Positions 1 through 5,502 of a DNA stretch of 5,673 nucleotides are shown here, piece by piece. Every line of letters starts with the position of its first letter. Within the stretch, counting starts at the first letter, position 1. A model generated the notes under the pieces. That model saw only the letters and a list, made by a program, of their open reading frames with translations, had not been told where the DNA came from and did not search any database. Origin of the DNA: Gammaproteobacteria bacterium. Lineage in GTDB: Bacteria > Pseudomonadota > Gammaproteobacteria > Pseudomonadales > UBA7434. Where the stretch lies: positions 1 through 5,673 of the forward strand of contig JAJRPK010000402.1 in assembly GCA_024280785.1 (NCBI GenBank), in the 5' to 3' direction. Both the position numbers and the translations under genes were made by a program.

Positions 1-1091
1 CACTCCACCAAAGAGCTCAGACTAAAAAGTGATCCCGAACCCACAATTTTATCCATCACAACCTTCATATCTCCACCAACCGTAACCGTACCAGCGCCCT
101 TCGACGCACTACCTCCTACACTCGCCGTCATGGTATACGGCCTATCACCATTCGCGGTTATTTCACCCAAGGCTACTGTAGTCTCTGGCCTGCGGATAAA
201 AAAGCTATTGTCATCTATTGCGGCCAAACGCTCTGCGCCCTGCAATACGGACTTCGTAATGCTCTCTACTGATATATGCCGGGTTAACTCAGGCAATTGC
301 CCCAAGCTATCATCAAGATCGGCATAGTTCGCCCTGTAAAGTGGCTGCCGCCAACGAGCATCTTGTAACATCAGGCTTTTTATTTGTTGCAGTACTGTAT
401 CCAGTAAAACCGGAGGGCTTAAACAAATAGTAATGGCCATTGATGACGCCGAAGCTAAAGTTTTATGCCACGTTCCCCTGGGCATAAATAATACCGAACC
501 CGGCTCCATTTTTATTTTTTGAAATTTAATCGCTTTATCATTGGGAAACCCGGCCAACGCTTGCGGGTACAAATCATCGTAGGGTTTAAACCCCGCGCTG
601 TACTGGGTACCCACCGGATTTTTAATTTCTTTGACCGGCGCCACCTCAAACACTTTAGTCCCTATCAACTGGATTGAAATAATATCGTGAGCATCGTAGT
701 GGCAGGCCGCACCGTCTCCTGCTGGTGATGCAAACACACTCATTCTCGCCGAGCCTTCGGGTGCGCCTATTTCCCTTTCTAACGTCCGTAAAAATTCATC
801 ACTGTCCGGCACGCATTTTTCAACATCGCCTAAATAAACCGTTAGCCCCATGCCATAAAGGTCGTAGGCCGAACCCGCTTGAGCCGGCATTGCCACTGAA
901 CTTTGACTGCCGCGCAAAAAATTTACCGGGCCTCGATACACCGCCGTGAGCGAATCAAAACTACTAAGGGGTTTGGATGAGAACAATGAAGGCAAACGAT
1001 TTAACTTGCCGTGACTGGCGTAAACTTTATCGGGCCAGTAATCCGACATAAGTTTTTTAACGGTTAGATTAGCTAATAGTTTTTCTATCAT
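1..1091 (-). CDS. JmjC/Cupin_4-type Fe(II)/2-oxoglutarate oxygenase-like protein, C-terminus cut by window edge
   Basis: An open frame runs without a stop from ATG at 1091 to the left edge, giving 363 complete codons. A GAGG ribosome binding site lies 9 nt before the ATG. The protein starts MIEKLLANLT. Residues about 115-225 look like a double-stranded beta-helix: H131-Y-D133 in CHYDAHD fits the HxD metal motif, followed by ISIQLIGTKVFEVAP, and H209 in PGSVLFMPRGTWHKT fits the distal metal histidine. This arrangement is that of the Cupin_4/JmjC group, which includes the ribosomal oxygenase YcfD/RoxA (about 373 aa) and human MINA53/NO66; those hydroxylate ribosomal proteins using Fe(II), O2 and 2-oxoglutarate. 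The substrate here is unknown. The tail after residue 300 is Gly/Ser/Thr/Val-rich and not recognised. No signal peptide is seen. The gene is co-directional with folD and the phosphoribosyltransferase and is separated from the latter only by repeat E1, so it may be the distal operon gene. Fold confidence is good; a ribosomal target is only a possibility. Confidence 0.8.
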   Translation of the reverse strand, partial: MIEKLLANLTVKKLMSDYWPDKVYASHGKLNRLPSLFSSKPLSSFDSLTAVYRGPVNFLRGSQSSVAMPAQAGSAYDLYGMGLTVYLGDVEKCVPDSDEFLRTLEREIGAPEGSARMSVFASPAGDGAACHYDAHDIISIQLIGTKVFEVAPVKEIKNPVGTQYSAGFKPYDDLYPQALAGFPNDKAIKFQKIKMEPGSVLFMPRGTWHKTLASASSMAITICLSPPVLLDTVLQQIKSLMLQDARWRQPLYRANYADLDDSLGQLPELTRHISVESITKSVLQGAERLAAIDDNSFFIRRPETTVALGEITANGDRPYTMTASVGGSASKGAGTVTVGGDMKVVMDKIVGSGSLFSLSSLVE

Positions 1092-1125
1092 AGGGGGCTA
1101 CCTCGACCGGATTTAACCTTGGATA

Positions 1126-1272
1126 TACTAATAAGGCTTTTGAAAAGAATACCCTTTATTTCAAGACCGTTGCTGGCAGGGATGCCAGCGTCGAACTCCA
1201 GCCCCGAACTATAGGGATATATTTATGTGTGTCTTGAAATAAAGGGTATTCTTTTCAAGAGCCTCGGTAGTA
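1126..1272 (+). repeat. Palindromic repeat E1 with two-hairpin GGA core (complete copy)
   Basis: Two 42-nt arms (1126-1167 and 1231-1272) are inverted copies matching at 38 of 42 positions; the inner 34 match at 33. Each arm is itself a weak palindrome (CTTGAAA ... TTTCAAG). The 63-nt core holds hairpin 1 (stem 1172-1178/1183-1189, loop GGGA) and hairpin 2 (TATA-GGGA-TATA, 1210-1221). Between them are two tandem 13-mers (1186-1198 and 1199-1211), CCAGCGTCGAACT and CCAGCCCCGAACT, of which E3 has one. The strand is the one on which the loops read GGGA. The element lies between the phosphoribosyltransferase and the oxygenase-like gene and overlaps the 3' end of the former. Ends are placed where arm similarity stops (TACTA/TAGTA) and could be a few bases off; no clear target duplication is seen. 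It resembles a MITE or large REP-like repeat; no transposase is present. Confidence 0.9.
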
Positions 1273-1830
1273 ATTCAGTAATTTATCTCTTATATGCGAT
1301 ATCTCGGGCTTACTTTCTACTAATTCACTAATCGTTAAGCCTTCTAACTCATGCGGAAATACCAGCCAATCATTCGTTTGATGAATAAAAAAATCGGGGG
1401 CTGAGGCGACTTTAGATTTTCCCGGCTTGTAGTAAACAGTAGCGACTTTGATGTCTTTGGGAGCATTATCGCCACAGCGCTGGTGAATTTGTGTCATTAG
1501 CTCCGCAACACTTAAACCACTGTCGTGAACATCATCAATAATTAGCAGTGAATCTTCAGCGACAAAATTATCTACCGCGTAACCCAAACCATGGACGCGA
1601 ACCTGCTTATCACGTTGATCCAGACCATTATACGAGGACGTTCTTACCGCAATATGATTGGTTTTTACTCCACAGACTTCCAGCACTTCTTGCACGGCAA
1701 TACCAATCGGTGTTCCTCCGCGCCAAACGGCCACGATAAAACTGGGGCGAAAGCCGCTATCCAATATTTTAACCGCTAAAGAAAAGGAATCTTTTAACAG
1801 CTCGTTTGAGGTGATATATCGTTTTTTCAT
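1255..1830 (-). CDS. Purine-type phosphoribosyltransferase (HPRT/XPRT-like)
   Basis: This 191-aa type I phosphoribosyltransferase would transfer a base onto PRPP, releasing pyrophosphate, in the cytoplasm. Visible motifs are VAVWRGGTPIG at residues 33-43 (the early loop with WRGG), the PRPP-binding motif LLIIDDVHDSGLS at 95-107 with the acidic pair D99-D100, VYYKP at 132-136 with a Lys at the place that contacts purine O6 in HPRT/XPRT, and NDWLVFPHE at 153-161, where an aromatic residue usually stacks on the base. Hypoxanthine, guanine or xanthine are the likely bases, but which one cannot be told. It follows folD by 41 nt on the same strand. The start at 1830 has no good ribosome binding site; it overlaps as ATGA the stop of an upstream 8-codon minigene, so translational coupling is likely. 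The last residues (YYRGS) and the TGA lie inside repeat E1, so the native C-terminus may have been replaced. Confidence 0.85.
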   Translation of the reverse strand: MKKRYITSNELLKDSFSLAVKILDSGFRPSFIVAVWRGGTPIGIAVQEVLEVCGVKTNHIAVRTSSYNGLDQRDKQVRVHGLGYAVDNFVAEDSLLIIDDVHDSGLSVAELMTQIHQRCGDNAPKDIKVATVYYKPGKSKVASAPDFFIHQTNDWLVFPHELEGLTISELVESKPEISHIRDKLLNYYRGS

Positions 1831-1853
1831 AAGATGCTATATCGTTTTTTCAT
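1827..1853 (-). other. 8-codon minigene coupled to the phosphoribosyltransferase start
   Basis: The 16-nt sequence ATGAAAAAACGATATA occurs twice on the minus strand, beginning at 1853 and at 1830 (23 nt apart). The downstream copy is the phosphoribosyltransferase start. The upstream copy opens a frame reading MKKRYSIL and stops at TGA 1829-1827, which overlaps the real start as ATGA. The layout is that of a coupled leader peptide created by local duplication. It begins 18 nt after the folD stop. Ribosome binding sequence before either ATG is poor, so whether the minigene is translated is uncertain. Confidence 0.45.
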
Positions 1854-1871
1854 TTGGGTTGCTGGCTATTT

Positions 1872-2741
1872 TTAAGAAACAAGCCCCGCCTGTTTTTTCG
1901 CTGCAAATACCGTGTTGTACATTAGGCAGGCAATGGTCATGGGGCCAACACCACCCGGAACGGGTGTAATGCCTGCGACCTTAGGGCTGACTGCATCAAA
2001 ATCTACATCGCCCACTAATCGGCTTTTGCCGTCTTCTTCAATTCGGTTAATGCCCACGTCGATAACCACTGCGCCTTCTTTAACCCAGTCCGCTTTAACA
2101 AACCGGGGCCGACCCACAGCGGCAACCAGAATATCGGCTTGGCGGCAAATTGACTCGATATCTTTTGTCCGCGAGTGAGCGACCGTTACCGTGCAATTTT
2201 GTTGTAATAACAAAGTTGCCATGGGTTTACCCACCAGATTGGATCGGCCGATAACAACCGCGTGCTTACCGCTCAAGTCACCCAGCCGATCATTTAACAG
2301 CATCATCGAACCCAGTGGCGTACAAGGCACCATTTGGTTGTTACCCACCGCCATCGCGCCGATATTTTCTATATGCAAGCCATCAACATCCTTACTCGGC
2401 GAGATAGCCGCTAAAATGACTTTGTCATCAATATGATCGGGAACCGGCAATTGCACTAAAATCCCATGAACATCACTCTGATCATTCAGCTGCTTAATTA
2501 ACGTCAGTAAATCGGCCTCACTCGTATCCTCAGGCAGTCTATGCTCAAACGATTTAATCCCCAACTGCTCGCAGCGCTTAACCTTGTTACGGACATAAAC
2601 CTGACTCGCTGGGTCATCACCCACCAACACCACCGCGATACCCGGCTGCAAATCTTGCTGCTCAAGCAATTGCGCCACTTCAAGTTTAAGTTTTTCACAT
2701 AAATCATTGGCAAATTGCTTGCCGTCAATCACATTTGACAC
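1872..2741 (-). CDS. folD: Bifunctional methylenetetrahydrofolate dehydrogenase / methenyltetrahydrofolate cyclohydrolase
   Basis: FolD oxidises 5,10-methylene-THF to 5,10-methenyl-THF with NADP+ and hydrolyses that to 10-formyl-THF, the one-carbon donor for purine synthesis and initiator tRNA formylation. The protein is cytoplasmic and dimeric in known members. The 289-aa length is normal for the family. Visible signatures are YVRNKVKRCEQLGI from residue 49 (Y49 and catalytic K53), VHGILVQLPVP at 91-101 with Q97, PSKDVDGLH at 115-123 with D120, the Rossmann nucleotide site VVIGRSNLVGKP at 162-173, and PVPGGVGPMT at 260-269. All expected catalytic residues are present. The start is GTG at 2741, chosen because GGAG lies 7 nt upstream and the protein then begins at the usual point for the family. 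It is the first gene of the minus-strand cluster, and its product serves the same purine economy as the phosphoribosyltransferase that follows. Confidence 0.98.
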   Translation of the reverse strand: MSNVIDGKQFANDLCEKLKLEVAQLLEQQDLQPGIAVVLVGDDPASQVYVRNKVKRCEQLGIKSFEHRLPEDTSEADLLTLIKQLNDQSDVHGILVQLPVPDHIDDKVILAAISPSKDVDGLHIENIGAMAVGNNQMVPCTPLGSMMLLNDRLGDLSGKHAVVIGRSNLVGKPMATLLLQQNCTVTVAHSRTKDIESICRQADILVAAVGRPRFVKADWVKEGAVVIDVGINRIEEDGKSRLVGDVDFDAVSPKVAGITPVPGGVGPMTIACLMYNTVFAAKKQAGLVS

Positions 2742-2895
2742 AGATACACTCCACAGAGGGGGCGCTTCGCGCTGACGATACGCCGGGATAAAGAATACGA
2801 GCCCATATTTTACCCCGTCTTGGGCCCGATTCCTGTAATCAAATTAAATATTTCTTGGCGATAAAAGCCACCTGGGGGAAATGGCACTTATTTAA
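2742..2895. other. folD leader and upstream region, no gene
   Basis: No coding frame is supported here. Next to folD is GGAG at 2749-2752 (minus strand), preceded by a short GCGC-GAA-GCGC hairpin (2762-2772, read on the minus strand) that would lie in the folD leader. A TAAAAT on the minus strand (2807-2812) could be a -10 box, but no -35 with normal spacing is convincing, so no promoter is called. The stretch next to E2 is featureless. Confidence 0.5.
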
Positions 2896-3006
2896 GCGCA
2901 ATACCGGTGTTTATCCCCGGAAAAACATCTGTGGCATGGATGCCACAGTTGAGCTACATGGATGTATTTACCGCGTTTTTTCTGGGGATAAACACCGGCA
3001 TTGCGC
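2896..3006 (+). repeat. Palindromic repeat E2 with the same two-hairpin GGA core but different arms
   Basis: Two 30-nt arms (2896-2925 and 2977-3006) are inverted copies matching at 28 of 30 positions. Their sequence (GCGCAATACCGGTGTTTATC and so on) is unrelated to the arms of E1/E3. The 51-nt core holds hairpin 1 (stem 2929-2936/2941-2948, loop TGGA) and hairpin 2 (TACATGGATGTA, 2955-2966), followed by TATTTA. From TGGCA of hairpin 1 to TTTA after hairpin 2 the core aligns with E1, after removing its 13-nt duplication, at 31 of 39 positions without gaps, and stem differences are compensated. It lies in the folD/466-aa divergent region with its GGA strand pointing toward the 466-aa gene, about 220 bp before it. 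Confidence 0.9.
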
Positions 3007-3226
3007 GGATCGAAGCTAAAACACTACCACTTAAGTAAGCACCATCCCCATCTGGGTTTTTTTGTAATCCTATCCGCTAGAGTTAATCGCTATCATGGCA
3101 CTTAGCGATAACAGAACCTCAGACGTCCTATTACAATCGATACTACCGATTAGATTACCCATCGTTAAAGAATCAGAATCGTCTAAGCGCTAAAATTGAA
3201 AACTTCGTTAACTCAGAGAATGACTA
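3007..3226. other. Upstream region of the 466-aa gene
   Basis: There is no gene here. It holds a 7-bp perfect dyad (see 3086-3109), a TAAAAT at 3191-3196 that could be a -10 but lacks a convincing -35, and an AGAG ribosome binding site at 3215-3218, 8 nt before the ATG at 3227. A 15-nt sequence AAAATTGAAAACTTC (3192-3206) recurs exactly inside the gene at 3560-3574. Just before the start, ATGACTA is repeated in tandem (3220-3226, 3227-3233), so an earlier ATG at 3220 opens a four-codon frame ending at TAA 3232-3234. Confidence 0.5.
3086..3109. promoter_or_regulatory. Inverted repeat ATCGCTA-N10-TAGCGAT, possible operator
   Basis: Two perfect 7-bp arms (3086-3092 and 3103-3109) are separated by 10 bp in the region upstream of the 466-aa gene. 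Centre spacing of about 17 bp would suit a dimeric regulator binding DNA. The promoter is not located, so position relative to it is unknown. It could equally be a chance dyad. Confidence 0.3.
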
Positions 3227-4627
3227 ATGACTAATGAAAAAAGCTCTCAAGTAGAGGCTGACAAAGCCGAGTTAAAAGCAGCATGGGGCGATCTCATCAA
3301 TGACCTGCAAAGCGCGCGCGATGTTATCGACAGCCCGGATTTATTTGCCCCCGAGGCCACTAGCCGTGTTTTGGCAGAAGGCTATCGTTACTTGGCTGGC
3401 TTTGTTCACCACGGTCTGGAGAGAAGTTTTCACGAAGACCCCGACTTTCCAGCCTTTCGCAACGCATTGTCGATTTTTAATAAATCCACAATAGAAAATC
3501 CTGATGCGATTTATTTTTACGCGCGCATCGATGGTAGCCAACGCTATTTAATTAAAGCCAAAATTGAAAACTTCAATCATTGGCAAGGTGGAAAAAAAGC
3601 CACATCTGGCCCTATGGCTCCTCAATACGTAATTTTCGAAACCGCCGACGGTCCTATGTCAGGTGATACCGGTGAACTCAGCGAGCTAGTTCGGGGATTT
3701 CGCACCGGCTTCGGCACACTGGATTCATCACAGCTTCAAGTTAGCGACAACGGTGAGTTCGAATTATTGTTGGGGCCAGAAAAGCCCGAAGGTTTTAGCG
3801 GCAATTTTATCTGCACTCACAAACCGCCCAATAAATATAGCAAAGATGGCGCCGGACGTTACGCTACCTATATTAGTGGTCGTCAATTGTTTTACGATTG
3901 GGAAAACGAAGAACCTATCCACCTCACAATCACCTCGTTAGATCACGTCGGCGGCCATCCTGCCGCGATAACACCGGCTAAAGCGGCTGAAAACTTGCGT
4001 CGTATGGGTTCTATTATTAATGGCCAAATGCGATTTTGGTTAGATTTTTACGACAAAGTTCTCAACGTAAATGGCAATCAGGGCAAGCCCGAAGACGGCA
4101 AGTATTTCTTTCCGATCAACGGCTATAACAAACCCAATGCGGCCTCGGCAGATACTGGCGGCGGCATGAGCACCAATGTCTACGCGGGAGGTCTGTACGA
4201 CTTGGCGGAAGACGAAGCACTTTATATAGAAGCAACTTATACTGGCGACCCACGTTATATCAGTTTTCATTTAGGAAATCTGTGGGGCGAATCGCCCGAT
4301 TACTCCAACCACCAAAGCAGTATTAATCAGCAGCAAATGTATATGGGCAAAGACCGTGTGCAGCGTTGGGTTGTTGCGCATCGAGACCCCGGGGTACAAA
4401 ATTGGTTAGATACTACTGGCTTGCCTCAGGGCTTTCTTTCGCACCGTTGGGCTTATACCGAAATTCCGGATGAGAGTGAGTGGCCGGTTATTACCGCTAA
4501 AAAAATTCGCTTTGATGAAATTGATAGCCATTTTCCGGCGGATATGCCGAGGCTTAGTGCCGAGCAAAGGAGTGAGGTTATCAGGGTTCGGCAGGAGCAT
4601 GTGCAGAAGAGGTATAGGGTGTTTTGA
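3227..4627 (+). CDS. Uncharacterised 466-aa protein with DUF1214-like C-terminal part
   Basis: The protein is soluble-looking: no signal peptide and no membrane segment. The N-terminal 80 residues are helical and charged. Residues about 94-120 contain YFYARIDGSQRYLIKAKIEN, then a region with GNFICT (192-197) and YATYISGRQLFYDWENEEPI (212-231), a helical LRRMGSIINGQMRFWLDFYDKVLN (257-280), and a C-terminal beta-rich part with YISFHLGNLWGES (344-356) and HRDPGVQNWLDTTG (385-398), ending in a charged helix. The last part, including the HRDPG-NWLDT string, matches my memory of DUF1214-type proteins of actinobacteria and marine gammaproteobacteria. No enzymatic motif or function can be assigned. 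ATG at 3227 is chosen over ATG at 3220 (which stops after four codons) and has AGAG 8 nt upstream. It stands alone, divergent from folD and convergent with the VOC gene. The gene is certain; the family name is a recollection from motifs. Confidence 0.9.
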   Translation: MTNEKSSQVEADKAELKAAWGDLINDLQSARDVIDSPDLFAPEATSRVLAEGYRYLAGFVHHGLERSFHEDPDFPAFRNALSIFNKSTIENPDAIYFYARIDGSQRYLIKAKIENFNHWQGGKKATSGPMAPQYVIFETADGPMSGDTGELSELVRGFRTGFGTLDSSQLQVSDNGEFELLLGPEKPEGFSGNFICTHKPPNKYSKDGAGRYATYISGRQLFYDWENEEPIHLTITSLDHVGGHPAAITPAKAAENLRRMGSIINGQMRFWLDFYDKVLNVNGNQGKPEDGKYFFPINGYNKPNAASADTGGGMSTNVYAGGLYDLAEDEALYIEATYTGDPRYISFHLGNLWGESPDYSNHQSSINQQQMYMGKDRVQRWVVAHRDPGVQNWLDTTGLPQGFLSHRWAYTEIPDESEWPVITAKKIRFDEIDSHFPADMPRLSAEQRSEVIRVRQEHVQKRYRVF

Positions 4628-4960
4628 TTTGTTGGCGGGCGCGCTATCGAAGAGGGTTATGGATTTAGATTTTAGGTGATGTTCTTCGATTGAAGGTGAG
4701 TGTCGGGGTCGCCCGACAGCGAGGTACTTTTTTCAACAGCAAAAAAAGTGCCCAAAAATGCCGTAAGCGTTCCGACGCTTAACCCCGGAAGCTTGCGAGT
4801 ATAGTTTTTTTTGAGCATCAACATCGCGTGTTTTACACCTGTTTTGGCAAGCCATAAAGAACCGTGGTTTCGTTGATGCTTGGAGCGAGTCTGGGGCGAT
4901 TCAATAACAGCGGCTCAAATGAGTTGGGTAAAAGAAGTAAGCTTGTAAAACGGTAACTAC
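4628..4960. other. Convergent intergenic region with hairpin cluster
   Basis: No gene is supported in this 333-bp stretch between the convergent 466-aa and VOC genes. It holds an 8-bp inverted pair ATCGAAGA/TCTTCGAT (4646-4653/4683-4690, 29-nt spacer), the three-hairpin cluster at 4701-4781, and a 9-bp inverted pair AGCATCAAC/GTTGATGCT (4814-4822/4872-4880, 49-nt spacer). No classical GC-stem plus T-run terminator is seen for either gene. The middle part resembles interspersed repeats I associate with related gammaproteobacterial genomes, but it occurs only once in this window. Confidence 0.55.
4701..4781. repeat. Cluster of three stem-loops (possible interspersed repeat / bidirectional terminator)
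   Basis: Three hairpins follow each other. The first is TGTCGGG-GTCG-CCCGACA (4701-4718), a perfect 7-bp stem. The second is GGTACTTTTTT (4723-4733) pairing with AAAAAAGTGCC (4742-4752) across an 8-nt loop, with one mismatch that is a U-G wobble on the plus strand. The third is TAAGCGT-TCCG-ACGCTTA (4764-4781), a perfect 7-bp stem. The middle one carries U-tracts on both strands, so together with its neighbours it could end transcripts from both convergent genes. The pattern GCGAGGTACTTTnTT ... AAAAGTnCCCAAAA is one I recall as a widespread proteobacterial repeat; that is memory, not a search. Confidence 0.6.
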
Positions 4961-5404
4961 TTATTCAATCATCTCAATTCTAAAACCATTGGGGTCTTCG
5001 ATAAAAAACAACCGGGTCGGAACTTCGATATCATCAAAAGTATATATATCAGTAGGCTCTCTCCCTTCTGCAAGCAATCTCGCGTGTTCTCGCTCTAAAT
5101 CCCCCGTTCGGAATGAGATCGCTGTTAGTCCCAAAGGTTTTTCGAACGGCTCCAAGACTACACGCTCTCGTTTTACATCCAGCGTTTCAATGGTATGAAT
5201 ACGGTGCCCGGCAATATTAAAAAAAGTATCGCGAATTCGAACACCCTCACGACCAAAAATAGCGTCTAGCGCGGGGGATGCCAGTTCTTCATCCGATTCC
5301 AGTGTAGCCCCCATTCCCGCGCACCAAAAATCTAGCGTAGCATCAGTATTGGCGACATGAAGGATAAAGTGGCTGGTTACCAACCCCTTGTTTTGCTCAC
5401 TCAT
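4961..5404 (-). CDS. VOC/glyoxalase-superfamily protein
   Basis: This 147-aa protein fits the two-module beta-alpha-beta-beta-beta fold of the vicinal oxygen chelate superfamily (glyoxalase I, extradiol dioxygenases, epimerases, drug-binding proteins). Module 1 starts SHFILHVANTDATLDFW (11-27), with H12 at the usual first metal position, and ends HRIHTIETL (67-75) with E73 as a candidate ligand. Module 2 starts GLTAISFRTGDLE (92-104) and ends FFIEDPNGFRIEMIE (133-147) with E144 as the usual last ligand. At the place of the module 2 histidine (usual GxxHIAF) there is A95, so the metal site may be altered or absent. The frame is open back to ATG 5467, which would add 21 residues. ATG 5404 is chosen because GAGGTGG lies about 8 nt upstream and the protein then starts just before the first beta strand. 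Substrate unknown. Confidence 0.88.
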   Translation of the reverse strand: MSEQNKGLVTSHFILHVANTDATLDFWCAGMGATLESDEELASPALDAIFGREGVRIRDTFFNIAGHRIHTIETLDVKRERVVLEPFEKPLGLTAISFRTGDLEREHARLLAEGREPTDIYTFDDIEVPTRLFFIEDPNGFRIEMIE

Positions 5405-5502
5405 GGTAAAACCACCTCTTTCTTTTGTTGGTATAAATTTGGGTGAAAATATGGGTATGTAAATCAAGCTGTAGAAAAAATCATCATCCCAGTGGGTTTC
5501 TA

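Noticed and set aside
130..949. Plus-strand frames of 65 and 74 codons within 130-949
   Set aside because: They lie opposite the long oxygenase-like frame, which has clear protein motifs; they are antisense shadows.
1126..1167. Arm of E1 as an outward promoter for the oxygenase-like gene
   Set aside because: TTGAAA is present but no -10 box lies at 16-18 bp spacing in either direction.
2948..2954. GTTGAGC in the E2 core matches the integron attC core GTTRRRY
   Set aside because: The matching inverse core (RYYYAAC) is not found at the expected place, the equivalent site in E1/E3 is GTCGAAC, and there is no cassette-like gene spacing. It is most likely chance.
1126..3006. CRISPR array
   Set aside because: Only palindromic long-armed elements spaced kilobases apart are present, with no regular short repeats and spacers.
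2885..3040. CACTTATTTAAGC and CACTTAAGTAAGC as a target-site duplication of E2
   Set aside because: They match at 11 of 13 but the right one is about 20 bp away from the arm end, so they do not flank the element directly.
3047..3063. CCCCATCTGGG followed by seven Ts, as a terminator
   Set aside because: The stem is only 3-4 bp and no plus-strand gene lies upstream to be terminated.
5405..5467. 21-residue N-terminal extension of the VOC protein from ATG 5467
   Set aside because: A strong GAGGTGG ribosome binding site precedes ATG 5404, the extension is not like the fold, and no binding site was seen for the upstream ATG.
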